This document shows positions 34,591 to 43,578 of a stretch of DNA of 64,000 nucleotides, piece by piece. Source of the stretch: JAFAMS01 sp963715815 (lineage in GTDB: Bacteria > Vulcanimicrobiota > Vulcanimicrobiia > Vulcanimicrobiales > Vulcanimicrobiaceae); contig OY970278.1 in NCBI GenBank assembly GCA_963715815.1, positions 248,001 through 312,000 of the forward strand, written 5' to 3'. The stretch's first letter is position 1. Every line of letters starts with the position of its first letter. Under the pieces are notes generated by a model that worked only from the letters and a program-made list of their open reading frames with translations, did no database searches and had not been told where the DNA came from. Position numbers and translations under genes: made by a program.

Positions 34591-35736
34591 ATGGATTTCG
34601 ACCTAACCGAAGAACAGAAAGCAATCCAAGCTCTGTGCCGCGATTTTGCACGCGAAGAGGTCGCGCCGCGCGCCGAAGAGATGGATCGCAACGAAGAGTT
34701 CCCGTACGATCTCGTCCGCAAAATGGCCGAGCTCGGCCTCTTGGGACTCCCGTTCCCCGAGAAGTACGGCGGCTCGGACGCCGACACGGTCTCGTACGCG
34801 CTCGCGATCATGGAGCTGGCGCGCGTCGACGCCTCGACCGCGATCACGATGGCCGCACACGTCTCGCTAGGGGCCTCGCCCATCTACCTCTTTGGAACGG
34901 AAGAGCAGAAGCAGCGTTATCTCGTCCCGATGGCTCAGGGCAAGATGCTCTGGGGTTTTGGGCTGACTGAGCCGGGCGCCGGAAGTGATGCCGGCGGGAC
35001 CCAGACCCGAGCTGTTCTTGAGAACGGTTCCTGGAAAATAAACGGAACCAAGGCCTTCATAACCAATTCCGGGACCGATATGACGGGCGGAACCACGATC
35101 ACGGCCGTTACCGGTGAGCGCGATGGGAAGTCCGAGATCAGCACCATCATCGTCCCGCAGGATACACCAGGGTTCACGCGTTCCAAGAAATACCGGAAGA
35201 TGGGTTGGCGCGCGTCCGACACACGCGAGTTGTCATTTGTTGACGCAAAAGTTCCCGAAGCGAACTTGCTCGGCGAACGCGGCAAAGGCTTCCAGCAATT
35301 TTTGACAATCCTCGATGGTGGTAGGATCTCGATAGCGGCGCTTTCCGTTGGACTCGCTCTGGGCGCGTACGACGAAGCGCTAAAGTACGCGCGCGAGCGT
35401 CACCAGTTTGGAAGGCCGATTTCTAAGTTTCAGGCGATCCAATTCAAGCTTGCCGACATGCTCACCGAGATCGAACACGGCAAACTCATGGTGATGCGCG
35501 CAGCCTGGGAAAAAGACAACGGCCGCGACTTCGAACTTACGGCCAGTCTCGCGAAACTCTATTCTGGGGAAATGTCGCGCCGCGTCGTCAACGAGGCCGT
35601 ACAAATCCACGGCGGCTATGGATTCATGGAGGAATATCCGGTTTCGCGATTCTACCGGGATCAAAAGATCAATGAAATAGGCGAAGGAACGAACGAAGTG
35701 CAGCGATTGGTGATCGCGCGTCACATCGGGTTGTGA
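34591..35736 (+). CDS. Acyl-CoA dehydrogenase (short/branched-chain type)
   Basis: FAD-dependent dehydrogenase, 381 aa. WGFGLTEPGAGSDAGGTQT and WKINGTKAFITNSGTDMTG are the FAD-binding motifs. Catalytic Glu in the EGTNEVQRLVIARHIG ending. LGERGKGFQQFLTILDGGRISIAALSVG is typical of butyryl-CoA dehydrogenase-like enzymes. Base composition and codon use are as in neighbours. Monocistronic, divergent from ftsE. Confidence 0.92.
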   Translation: MDFDLTEEQKAIQALCRDFAREEVAPRAEEMDRNEEFPYDLVRKMAELGLLGLPFPEKYGGSDADTVSYALAIMELARVDASTAITMAAHVSLGASPIYLFGTEEQKQRYLVPMAQGKMLWGFGLTEPGAGSDAGGTQTRAVLENGSWKINGTKAFITNSGTDMTGGTTITAVTGERDGKSEISTIIVPQDTPGFTRSKKYRKMGWRASDTRELSFVDAKVPEANLLGERGKGFQQFLTILDGGRISIAALSVGLALGAYDEALKYARERHQFGRPISKFQAIQFKLADMLTEIEHGKLMVMRAAWEKDNGRDFELTASLAKLYSGEMSRRVVNEAVQIHGGYGFMEEYPVSRFYRDQKINEIGEGTNEVQRLVIARHIGL

Positions 35737-35774
35737 TTCAGACTTCCTTCATACTTCTTACCTAAGGAGTACAC

Positions 35775-36335
35775 ATGGTAGTACGCCGCATCGCAGTCAT
35801 CATCATCATCGCATTTGCCGTGCTGGGCATTCTCGCGCTGACGCACCGCCCTGCCCGCGCAGAGCTTTCGCCGGGCGTGAAGGCACCGATGTTCACCGCG
35901 CAAGCAACACTCGGCGATAAAGAGTTCACCTTCAGCTTGGCCGATGCGCTCAAGAAAGGGCCCGTCGTGCTGTACTTCTATCCGGCAGCGTTCACGAAGG
36001 GCTGCACGGCGGAAGCCCACGATTTTGCCGACGCTATCGACAAGTACAAAGCGCTCGGTGCAACGGTCATCGGCGTCTCCAAAGACGACATTGCGAAGCT
36101 CAAAGAATTTGGGACGAGCGAGTGCCGCAGCAAATTCCCGGTTGCCTCGGATGCCGATCTGGCGATCGCGAAGAGCTACGACTCAACGATCAACTTCAAG
36201 GAGAATTTGTACGCGAATCGCGTTTCGTACGTGATTTCGTCCGACGACAAGATCGTGTACGAGTACAGCTCGCTCGATCCGACCCTGCACGTCGCGAATA
36301 CGCTCGCAGCCCTAGAGAAACTCCAGAAAAAATAG
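35775..36335 (+). CDS. Exported peroxiredoxin (AhpC/TSA, Bcp-like)
   Basis: Thiol peroxidase. TAAGGAG seven bases before the ATG. N-terminal membrane segment (IAVIIIIAFAVLGILAL) followed by RPARA suggests export. The thioredoxin-like domain carries the peroxidatic Cys in YPAAFTKGCTAEAHDF (the canonical T-x-x-C is present) and a second Cys in TSECRSKF, fitting an atypical two-Cys mechanism. 186 aa. Confidence 0.88.
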   Translation: MVVRRIAVIIIIAFAVLGILALTHRPARAELSPGVKAPMFTAQATLGDKEFTFSLADALKKGPVVLYFYPAAFTKGCTAEAHDFADAIDKYKALGATVIGVSKDDIAKLKEFGTSECRSKFPVASDADLAIAKSYDSTINFKENLYANRVSYVISSDDKIVYEYSSLDPTLHVANTLAALEKLQKK

Positions 36336-36437
36336 GAAGTCCTGATTTAGCTATTACTTCGTTGCCAAAAGGCTCATTTGCTATTTGCAAACTTCGCCTT
36401 TTGTCGCCTCGTACTAACTAAATCATATCCTTCCTAT
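36332..36437. repeat. Extended inverted-repeat element between prx and rmuC
   Basis: Three nested arm pairs share one centre: ATAGGAAG (36332-36339) with CTTCCTAT (36430-36437); TGATTTAG (36343-36350) with CTAAATCA (36418-36425); CAAAAGGC (36366-36373) with GCCTTTTG (36396-36403). The outer arms contain the stop codons of both convergent genes. It could be a bidirectional terminator, a cruciform, or a small mobile-element relic; the sequence is visibly lower in GC than its flanks. Confidence 0.55.
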
Positions 36438-37508
36438 AGCATGAACTTCGCCATTAAACAGCTCGAGCGTCTCCGTCTTCACGACGGGACGCACGGCGCT
36501 TTCGACCGGCTTCGGATCGATTTGCTCGGCCGTTTCTCCTGAGAGCTGCGCGATCTCGCGCGCCGTTACGGAGAGACGTCCTTCGAACGAGCCGACTGCT
36601 TCGTTCCAGCGCTTGACCGTCATCTCGAGCGCGTTGCCGACTTGCGCGAACGTACGGCCGAAGATGCCGAGCCGCTCGACGAGCTTGCGGCTCTGCGCGA
36701 GAATGTCTTCTGCGTTGCGTTGCTGTTTGTTCAGCGACCAACCGTACGCAAATGCACGCAGCGTTGCGATTAGCGTCATCGGACTTGCGATGTGCACGCC
36801 TTGGGAGAGTGCGTCTTCCAAGATCTTTGGATCGACCGAAAGCGCTGCCGAGAGTACCGATTCGAGCGGTATGTAGAGGATCGTAAAGCGTGCATCGCTC
36901 GATGCGGAGTAATCGCGGCGCACGACCTCGCGCACTTTCGCGCGCAGCGCGGCGGCATTGGCTTCGAGTAGCCGCTTCACCTCGGCGGGGTCGTGTGTTT
37001 CGAGCGCTTTTAAGTAGTCATCGAGCGGCACTTTCGCATCGATCGGAATCGTCATGTTGTCGGGCAGATGCACGATCGCGTCGGGACGCTTGCCGTCGAC
37101 GGCCTGCTGCTCGCTGAAATCGCAGTGTTCGACCATCCCCGAAAGCTCGACGATACGCCGCAGCGAGAGCTCGCCCCAGCGTCCACGTACCTTATTGTCA
37201 CGCAGCGCCGTGGTCAGGCGCGCGGTCTCGCTGGTCGAGGCGACGAGCGCCGTGCGCAGCTCTTGATCGCTACTGTGCAGGCCTTGGAGCGTCGTCTTCA
37301 ATGAAGCTTCGCCGGCGGCGCGCTGTTTCTCGAGATCGACGATCTGTTTCTGGACGTTATCGAGATGCGTCGAAAGATCGGCTGCGATCCGGCCGATGCC
37401 GGCCGTTGCTTCGGTCCGGCGCTCGGCGCGTTCGGCTGCTAGCTCTTCGCGCGCAACGCGAACCTCGGCGCGTGTCGTCATCCACGCGGCGACGGCGCCG
37501 ATCGCCAA
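36423..37508 (-). CDS. rmuC: DNA recombination protein RmuC (N-terminus out of frame)
   Basis: RmuC limits DNA inversions and carries a PD-(D/E)xK nuclease-like domain. The frame begins MAIGAVAAWMTTRAEVRVAREEL and holds the coiled coil and core with RGRWGELSLRRIVELSGMVEHCDF and DAKVPLDDYLKALE. The family's N-terminal membrane helix is missing from this frame. The sequence just upstream, in the next frame, encodes MTLVWGLIFLIVGL, which would join perfectly to AIGAVAAW if one base of the CC at 37505-37506 were removed. So the gene is probably 36423-37545 with a one-base insertion. Confidence 0.85.
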   Translation of the reverse strand: MAIGAVAAWMTTRAEVRVAREELAAERAERRTEATAGIGRIAADLSTHLDNVQKQIVDLEKQRAAGEASLKTTLQGLHSSDQELRTALVASTSETARLTTALRDNKVRGRWGELSLRRIVELSGMVEHCDFSEQQAVDGKRPDAIVHLPDNMTIPIDAKVPLDDYLKALETHDPAEVKRLLEANAAALRAKVREVVRRDYSASSDARFTILYIPLESVLSAALSVDPKILEDALSQGVHIASPMTLIATLRAFAYGWSLNKQQRNAEDILAQSRKLVERLGIFGRTFAQVGNALEMTVKRWNEAVGSFEGRLSVTAREIAQLSGETAEQIDPKPVESAVRPVVKTETLELFNGEVHAIGRI

Positions 37509-37608
37509 GACCGACGATGAGAAAAATGAGCCCCCAAACCAGCGTCATGGGGTCCAGGCTGCGCCCGGCGGGTGCCATGTGGCTGGCACCAGCCGAAAGA
37601 CGCGACGG

Positions 37609-38112
37609 TTAGTTGCGGTAGAGGTAACCGCAGGCCATGTATTTTTCCGAGGCCTTACTCATCATCATGCCTTTCATCGAGCCCATGCTCTTGCCCATCA
37701 TCCCTGGTTCTTCAGCGGGCATCGGGCCGGCGTGAATGATGACGACGTAGTTTCCGGAGAGCAATTTGTCTTCGGACGCGTTGACGGACGTCGTGCTGTG
37801 CCCGCCGACGACGTTGTTGAGCGGATAGACGGGAGCCGGATCGATTTGTCCGGGTCCGCAGCCCTTACCGCGATGGATGTGCGCGGCTTCGACGCGGCCG
37901 GCCGGCTCGCCATGGATATTGAGAACGACATGCGTGCTCCCGCCACCATTGAAAAGCGTAACCGTTCCGACTTGCCCGGATTGATCGAGTTGCTGAACTC
38001 CGCGCGCGACTCCGGCACCGGTATCACCCGGCGCCATCTGAGCGAGGACCGGTAGGGCAGTTGCGAGTAGTGCGGCGACGATTGTGGTCGCAGCGAAGCG
38101 TATATTGCTCAT
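37609..38112 (-). CDS. Secreted Cu/Zn-SOD/CHRD-like protein
   Basis: 167 aa with signal peptide (MSNIRFAATTIVAALLATALPVLA). The body (STHVVLNIHGEPAGRVEAAHIHRGKGCGPGQ, then NVVGGHSTTSV, NYVVIIHAG) is beta-rich and has the spaced His pattern and single Cys pairs seen in CHRD and Cu/Zn-SOD-like folds, but not a full SOD metal set. A Met-rich loop (EPGMMGKSMGSMKGMMMS) near the C-terminus could bind copper. Function unproven. Divergent from the next gene with 12 bases between starts. Confidence 0.55.
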   Translation of the reverse strand: MSNIRFAATTIVAALLATALPVLAQMAPGDTGAGVARGVQQLDQSGQVGTVTLFNGGGSTHVVLNIHGEPAGRVEAAHIHRGKGCGPGQIDPAPVYPLNNVVGGHSTTSVNASEDKLLSGNYVVIIHAGPMPAEEPGMMGKSMGSMKGMMMSKASEKYMACGYLYRN

Positions 38113-38124
38113 AATAGGTGTTTC

Positions 38125-38703
38125 ATGACCCCTCTTTTGGCTATTCTCCTTGTAACCGCGACTCCGGTATCACAAACCGCCGACGTCCTGATTCAAGCCG
38201 GGCATCAAGGCCGTCCGGCGAGCTGCGCGTCGTTCCCGAAACGCGCGTGCAATCTCGGCGCGGTCGGAGAACGTGAGAATACCCCAATCATCGCGGACGA
38301 AGCTGCGCGCCGGCTGCGGATTGCCGGATTGAGAGTCGTTCGCGTTCCGGCCGACTATCACGAGCACTACCGCGTCCGCGCTGCGATTTTCATTCACCTG
38401 GACGGGGCCGATCCAGCTTGTACGAGCGGCGCGTCGATCGGCTATCCGCGCGGCAGCGCCGATGCGGCGCATGCGTGGCGAGATGCCTACTCGCGCGTCT
38501 TCCCGTTCAGGTTCATGCCGGACAATTTTACCGAGGGTCTCGCGCACTACTACGGATACCGAACCGTCGATCCGAATCCGAACACGCTGGTTCTCGAGAT
38601 GGGTGAGCTCACGTGCCCGGCCCAACGCGCATGGCTGAAGGTGCGCTACCAGCGACTCGGCGATTTGATCGCAAACTTCATATTAGAGAGGCTCAATCAA
38701 TGA
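38125..38703 (+). CDS. N-acetylmuramoyl-L-alanine amidase-like protein (Amidase_3 fold)
   Basis: 192 aa with a likely signal peptide (MTPLLAILLVTATPVSQTA). Four positions match the zinc and catalytic residues of Amidase_3: His in IQAGHQGR, Glu in AVGERENTPI, His in FIHLDG, and Glu in LVLEMGELT. Spacing resembles AmiC catalytic domains, but SIHANA is changed to FIHLDGADPAC and the domain is divergent. It could be a secreted peptidoglycan amidase. Overlaps the next start as ATGA. Confidence 0.6.
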   Translation: MTPLLAILLVTATPVSQTADVLIQAGHQGRPASCASFPKRACNLGAVGERENTPIIADEAARRLRIAGLRVVRVPADYHEHYRVRAAIFIHLDGADPACTSGASIGYPRGSADAAHAWRDAYSRVFPFRFMPDNFTEGLAHYYGYRTVDPNPNTLVLEMGELTCPAQRAWLKVRYQRLGDLIANFILERLNQ

Positions 38704-39410
38704 ACGTAGGAATTCTTGGCAGCGGCGAAGTCGGTAAGGCGCTCGCGCGCGGTTTCGTCTCACGCGGACATATTGTAACGATCGCTTCGCGCGAGCCGCA
38801 GAAGCTCGCGGAATTCGTACACGAGCATCGCGACAAACTGCACGCCGCGACGTTCGAAGAAACGGCACGCGCAGGCGAGCTGCTGGTCCTTGCCACGGCG
38901 TTCGACGTTGCGAAGGACGCGATCGACTTGGCGAGCGCGGCGAATTTTGCGGGCAAGGTAGTCATAGACGTCACGAACCCGTTGAAATTCGAAGCGGGAA
39001 AGCCCGCGACGCTCGCGATTTCCGGAAATGACTCGGCCGGCGAATCGGTGCAGCGCTGGATCCCCGATGCAAACGTCGTCAAATCGTTCAACACCGTCGG
39101 ACACGCGCAGTTCGTCGATCCGAAGTTTCCGAACGGGCCGCCGACGATGTTCGTAGCGGGCAACGACGACAAAGCCAAGAACATCGTCGAACAGATTGCA
39201 GAGTCGTTCGGCTGGCACGTCGTCGATGCCGGGCCGATCGAAGCGTCGCGCTACCTAGAAGCGATGGCGATGCTCTGGATCTCGTACACGATCCGGACCG
39301 GGAACGCGCAGCACGCTTTTAAGTGGCTAAAACCACAAAGCTTTAAGCAGACCGTAAAACACGCACGCTCGCTGCGCGGCGTCGACGGCAAACGTAAATC
39401 GCGGCTGTAG
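38700..39410 (+). CDS. F420-dependent NADP oxidoreductase-like protein
   Basis: NAD(P)-binding Rossmann protein, 236 aa. N-terminus MNVGILGSGEVGKALARGF is a dinucleotide site, with TIASRE at the end of the second strand favouring NADP. VVIDVTNPLKF, DANVVKSFNTVG and AGPIEASRYLEAMAMLWISY are the conserved stretches of NpdG-like proteins. Conservation normally ends near HAFKWLK; about 25 more residues follow before the stop, lying antisense to the topoisomerase IB gene. ATGA overlap with the amidase-like gene. Confidence 0.82.
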   Translation: MNVGILGSGEVGKALARGFVSRGHIVTIASREPQKLAEFVHEHRDKLHAATFEETARAGELLVLATAFDVAKDAIDLASAANFAGKVVIDVTNPLKFEAGKPATLAISGNDSAGESVQRWIPDANVVKSFNTVGHAQFVDPKFPNGPPTMFVAGNDDKAKNIVEQIAESFGWHVVDAGPIEASRYLEAMAMLWISYTIRTGNAQHAFKWLKPQSFKQTVKHARSLRGVDGKRKSRL

Positions 39411-40297
39411 ACGTCGAGCACCGCGGGATGGACGTAGGCTTTGCGACAGACCGCGGCCGTGTTGCCGAGACGCGAGGCGACGCACGCGAGTGCCTCTTTC
39501 ACGTTGTGTTTCGCTTCGGCGGCGTCTGCGGCCGGTTTTGCGAGATTCCGGACGCACTCGAGCGTCCCGGCCCACGTGCGAAAATCTTTGGCTGAGAAAT
39601 CGTCGCCCGAAATCTCCCGGATGTATGCGTTCACGTCCTCCGACGTAATCGCGTGGGCCGTGCCGTCGTCGTCTTGAAACGTGAATAACTCTTGGCCGGG
39701 GAGATCGCGGCAGCGCCGGATGATCTTCGCAAGCCGCGCATCGTCGAGCGCGACCGTTTGTTCTTTGCCCGTCTTACCGCGAAATTTGACTTGAATCGTC
39801 GATCCGCGGACGCGCACGTGCCGCGCGCGCAGCGTCGTCAGTCCGAACGAACCGTTCGAACGGCGATACTCTTCGTTTCCGATCCGGATTGCGGTGCGTT
39901 CCAGAAACGTAACCGCGACCGCTAGAACCTTTTCGCGCGTGAGTCCCTTGGAGCGTAAGTCGCGCGCAACTGCTTTGCGAATCCTCGGGAGCGCTGCGCC
40001 GAAAGCGGCCATGCGATGGAACTTGGCTTCGTCGCGCACCTCGCGCCAACGTTTGTGGTAGCGGTATTGCTTACGTCCGCGCGCGTCGCGCGCCGTGGCT
40101 TGAATGTGGCCGTTGGGAATCGGACAAACCCAAACGTGTTCGTACGCAGGTGGAATAGCCAGCGCTTTGATACGGCCGAGCTCGCTCTTGTCCCGGACGG
40201 GCTTGCCGTCCGGATAGAAATAGGAAAAGTGCCGGCCATGCCGCCGCCGGCTGATGCCCGGATGCGCGTCATTGACGTAACGAAGCCCGGCGTACAC
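39251..40297 (-). CDS. DNA topoisomerase IB (poxvirus-like)
   Basis: Relaxes supercoils through a 3'-phosphotyrosine intermediate. AGLRYVNDAHPGISRRRHGRHFSY starts the N-terminal domain. Catalytic residues: Arg/Lys in VKFRGKTGKEQ, Arg in DFRTWAGT, and active Tyr in CRKAYVHPAVLD. GTG start with AGGAA upstream. The recognisable domain ends near residue 300. The remaining 45 residues up to the stop read antisense to the end of the F420-like gene and may be a non-conserved tail. Tail-to-tail overlap of 160 bases. Confidence 0.9.
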   Translation of the reverse strand: MYAGLRYVNDAHPGISRRRHGRHFSYFYPDGKPVRDKSELGRIKALAIPPAYEHVWVCPIPNGHIQATARDARGRKQYRYHKRWREVRDEAKFHRMAAFGAALPRIRKAVARDLRSKGLTREKVLAVAVTFLERTAIRIGNEEYRRSNGSFGLTTLRARHVRVRGSTIQVKFRGKTGKEQTVALDDARLAKIIRRCRDLPGQELFTFQDDDGTAHAITSEDVNAYIREISGDDFSAKDFRTWAGTLECVRNLAKPAADAAEAKHNVKEALACVASRLGNTAAVCRKAYVHPAVLDVYSRDLRLPSTPRSERACFTVCLKLCGFSHLKACCAFPVRIVYEIQSIAIASR

Positions 40298-40333
40298 GTT
40301 TCCTGACTTCCCGGTCGAGCGTGCGAGTAAACG

Positions 40334-43300
40334 CTAGTGGAAGTTGCGGGCGCGTACTTTGTCGGTCGTTCCTTCCGTATCGAGCGGCCAGAAACGTCGC
40401 GCGAGCAGATCGATGCAGCCGGATTCTTTTTGCAGCTTGCCTTCGACGATCAATGCCTGCGAAAGCTTGATCGGGCGCCGGTAACGTTCGAAAACATCGG
40501 GACGTACGATCACGTTGACGAGTCCCGTCTCGTCCTCGAGCGTGAGAAAAACAAAACCTTTGGCGGTGCCCGGACGCTGCCGCGTGATCACCATCCCGCC
40601 GACTTTGCAGACGAGATTGTTCGGCATCGCTTCCAAACGCTGTGCAGCGAGCACGCCGGCACGATCGAGTGCGGCACGAAAATGCGCGATCGGTTGCGGG
40701 CCGGTCGTGAGCCCGAGTGAATAGATGTCAAAACGCGTGCGCTCGAGCGGTGCAAGCTCGCGCAAGTGCGGCTGCGGCTCGACGACTTCCATTCCGCGTC
40801 CAAGCTCGCCGCGCGCTTCCCGTTCGTCCAGACCCCGCAGCGCCCACATCGCTTCGCGCCGCGCACGGAACCAGGGTGCGAATGCGCCGGACGCGGCCAG
40901 ATTCTCGAGCACCTCGCGCGAAAGTTTTGTGCGACGCGCGAACTCGACGATGTCACCGAACGCACCGCCGGCAAGCGCTGCTTCCAACGCTTGTTTCTGC
41001 CCTTCGCCGAGACCCCGCACGATGTGAAAGCCAAGTCGCACTGCACCGTCAGGCTGGACAAAACTCCACCAGCGGCTGGCGTTCACTTCGACCGGTTTGA
41101 CGGTGACGCCGTGACGGCGCGCGTCGTTAACGAGAACTTCGGTCGAATAGAATCCCATCGGCTGCACGTTGAGGATCGCGACCAGAAAGATTCCGGGCTC
41201 GTGGCATTTTAGGTACGCCGACGCGTACGCCAAGAGCGCAAAGCTGGCGGCGTGCGATTCGGGGAAACCGTAATCGGCAAAGCCTTCGAGCATGTGAAAA
41301 AGCTGCTCGGCCGCCTCTTTGTCGATACCGTTTCCTACCATGCCGCCGACGAGCTTCGGATAAATCTCCGCCATGCGCTGATGCGAACGTTTGTGCCCCA
41401 TAGCGCGGCGCAATTGATCGGCTTGCCCCGGCGTAAAGCCAGCCGCTTCAATCGCCATGCGCATTCCTTGCTCTTGAAAGAGCGGGACGCCGAGCGTCCG
41501 TTCCAAGATCGGTTTGAGCTTCGGATGCGGATAGGTGACGGATTCCATGCCGCTGCGCCGCCGCAAGAACGGATGGATCATGTCGCCTTGGATCGGCCCG
41601 GGGCGAATGATCGCGACCTGAATGACGATATCGTAAAAACGTTTTGGTTTCAGGCGCGGGAGCATCGATTGCTGCGCGCGCGATTCGACTTGAAAGACGC
41701 CGATCGAGTCGGCGCGTTGCAGCATCTCGTAGGTTGCCGTGTCGTCGGCCGGAATCGTCGCGAGCGAAAGCGGTGCTCGCTCGGGATAGACGCTCCCGAA
41801 ATGCGTGAATGCTTCGCGTAACAGCGAGAGCATCCCGAGCCCGAGCAGATCGATCTTTATCAGGCCGAGATCTTGCATATCGTCTTTGTCCCACTGCACG
41901 ATCGTGCGGTCGCGCATCGTCGCCCACTCGACCGGCGCGACGCACACCAGCGGATCGCGCGTGATCACCATTCCGCCCGAATGAATCCCCATGTGGCGCG
42001 GAAAGCCGTCGATCCGCCGGCAGAACGTATTCATCAGCGTTTGGATCTCCGGATCGATGACCCTGGTCGCGCCGTCGAGCGCATCTTGCGCGTCGTATTC
42101 ACGCGCGACGTTCTCGACTTGATCCAGCGTGAGTCCCAACGCTTTACCGATATCGCGTATTGCGGAGCGCTCGTGATACGTGATGACTTCGGCAGTCATC
42201 GCAGCATGTTCGCGTCCGTACCGTTCGTAAACGTATTGAATGACTTTCTCGCGGTCTTGGTGTGCGAAGTCGATGTCGATGTCCGGAATTTCGCCGCGTT
42301 CTTCGGAGAGAAAGCGCTCGAAGAGCAATTCCATGCCGACCGGATCGACAGCGGTGATGCCGAGCGCGTAGCAGACTGCGGAGTTTGCGGCCGAGCCGCG
42401 GCCTTGGCACAAAACGCCGATCTCTTCCGCCGCGCGCACGATGTCCCACACGATCAAAAAGTAGCCGGCGAGGTCCATGCGTGCGATCATGCCGAGCTCG
42501 TACTCGAGCTGGCGTTCGACTTTGGGTTCGAGCGGCGTTCCGTAGCGCACGGCTGCGCCGCGATTGACGAGCGTACGCAAATAGTTGTGCCGTGTGCCTT
42601 CTTCGGGTGGAACCGGAAAGTGCGGAAATTGTCCGGCCAGCTTCGTAAGCCGGAATCGGCAGCGTTCGGCGATTTCGAGCGTGGTCGTGATCGCGCGCGG
42701 AAAAGCAGCGAAAAGATGCGCCATTTGAGCCGGACTTTTCAGATAGTGTTCGTGATTCGGACGCAGTAGCGTCCCGGCCGTCTGCAACACTTTTTTGTGT
42801 TTGATGCAGACAAGAACGTCGGCGAGCAGCGCATCGTCTTTGGTTGCGTACGCAACGCCGTTGGTCGCGACGTACGCGACGCCCAGCTGCTCGGCGATGC
42901 GAATCATCCCTTGCGCAAGCGTCCCATCTTCGGGGCGCAGATGATGCTGCAGCTCGCAAAAAAATGCGCCTGGAAAGAGATCGCGCAAACGCGCGCCGCT
43001 CTCGAGAGCACCGCGTTCGTCACCGGCTTGCAGCGCGCGTTCGCACAGTCCGTGCGGGCCGCCGGAGAGCGCGATGAGCCCATCCGTTTTGCCGTCGAGA
43101 TCACCCAGACGCAAGCGCGCATCACGTTTGCGTCCGCGCAGCTGCGCAGTCGAGATCGCATGCGCGAGATTGGCGTAGCCGCGCTCGTTCTCGGCCAAGA
43201 GCACGAGGCGCGCTCCGTCTTCGAGCGTCAGCTCAGCGCCGCAGATCGCGGGGATTCCGACGATCCCGGCGTGCTTCGCAAAGCGCACCGCGCCGTAGAC

Positions 43301-43441
43301 TCCGTCGCGGTCGGTCAGAGCCAGGCCGGCTAGTCCCAGGGCGCGCGCTCGCTCAGCCATCTCCTCGGGGTGCGATCCGCCCTCAAGAAAGGTGAAGTTC
43401 GACCAGGCATGCAGCTCGGCGTAGGTCGCCAGCGAGGACAT
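40334..43441 (-). CDS. dnaE2: Error-prone DNA polymerase DnaE2
   Basis: C-family polymerase for SOS mutagenesis, 1035 aa. N-terminal PHP domain begins YAELHAWSNFTFLEGGSHPEE, the DnaE2 form of the DnaE sequence. Catalytic Asp residues in PDIDIDFAHQDRE and the later DLGLIKIDLLGLGMLS; GRGSAANSAVCY in the palm. C-terminal OB domain (KVGGMVITRQRPGTAKGFVFLTLEDETG). The start is 15 bases from an SOS box at 43454-43473. It works with ImuA and ImuB, encoded 7 kb downstream. Confidence 0.95.
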   Translation of the reverse strand: MSSLATYAELHAWSNFTFLEGGSHPEEMAERARALGLAGLALTDRDGVYGAVRFAKHAGIVGIPAICGAELTLEDGARLVLLAENERGYANLAHAISTAQLRGRKRDARLRLGDLDGKTDGLIALSGGPHGLCERALQAGDERGALESGARLRDLFPGAFFCELQHHLRPEDGTLAQGMIRIAEQLGVAYVATNGVAYATKDDALLADVLVCIKHKKVLQTAGTLLRPNHEHYLKSPAQMAHLFAAFPRAITTTLEIAERCRFRLTKLAGQFPHFPVPPEEGTRHNYLRTLVNRGAAVRYGTPLEPKVERQLEYELGMIARMDLAGYFLIVWDIVRAAEEIGVLCQGRGSAANSAVCYALGITAVDPVGMELLFERFLSEERGEIPDIDIDFAHQDREKVIQYVYERYGREHAAMTAEVITYHERSAIRDIGKALGLTLDQVENVAREYDAQDALDGATRVIDPEIQTLMNTFCRRIDGFPRHMGIHSGGMVITRDPLVCVAPVEWATMRDRTIVQWDKDDMQDLGLIKIDLLGLGMLSLLREAFTHFGSVYPERAPLSLATIPADDTATYEMLQRADSIGVFQVESRAQQSMLPRLKPKRFYDIVIQVAIIRPGPIQGDMIHPFLRRRSGMESVTYPHPKLKPILERTLGVPLFQEQGMRMAIEAAGFTPGQADQLRRAMGHKRSHQRMAEIYPKLVGGMVGNGIDKEAAEQLFHMLEGFADYGFPESHAASFALLAYASAYLKCHEPGIFLVAILNVQPMGFYSTEVLVNDARRHGVTVKPVEVNASRWWSFVQPDGAVRLGFHIVRGLGEGQKQALEAALAGGAFGDIVEFARRTKLSREVLENLAASGAFAPWFRARREAMWALRGLDEREARGELGRGMEVVEPQPHLRELAPLERTRFDIYSLGLTTGPQPIAHFRAALDRAGVLAAQRLEAMPNNLVCKVGGMVITRQRPGTAKGFVFLTLEDETGLVNVIVRPDVFERYRRPIKLSQALIVEGKLQKESGCIDLLARRFWPLDTEGTTDKVRARNFH

Positions 43442-43453
43442 GGGCGGTCATGG

Positions 43454-43473
43454 TATCGAACATGTGTTCGATA
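43454..43473. promoter_or_regulatory. SOS (LexA) box upstream of dnaE2
   Basis: TATCGAACATGTGTTCGATA: perfect arms TATCGAACA and TGTTCGATA around a TG centre. Matches the CGAAC-N4-GTTCG operator used by LexA in Bacillus and actinobacteria, and sits 12-31 bases upstream of the dnaE2 start. Confidence 0.9.
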
Positions 43474-43578
43474 CGTCAAGGTCTCTCTTCCGGAAAGATA
43501 TAGCTGCGCGAATCGGAACGTGGTCTGCGCCCACGCCGCTTTGAGATTAACCGTTCTTAATGGAAGAGGTTTGTTGTG

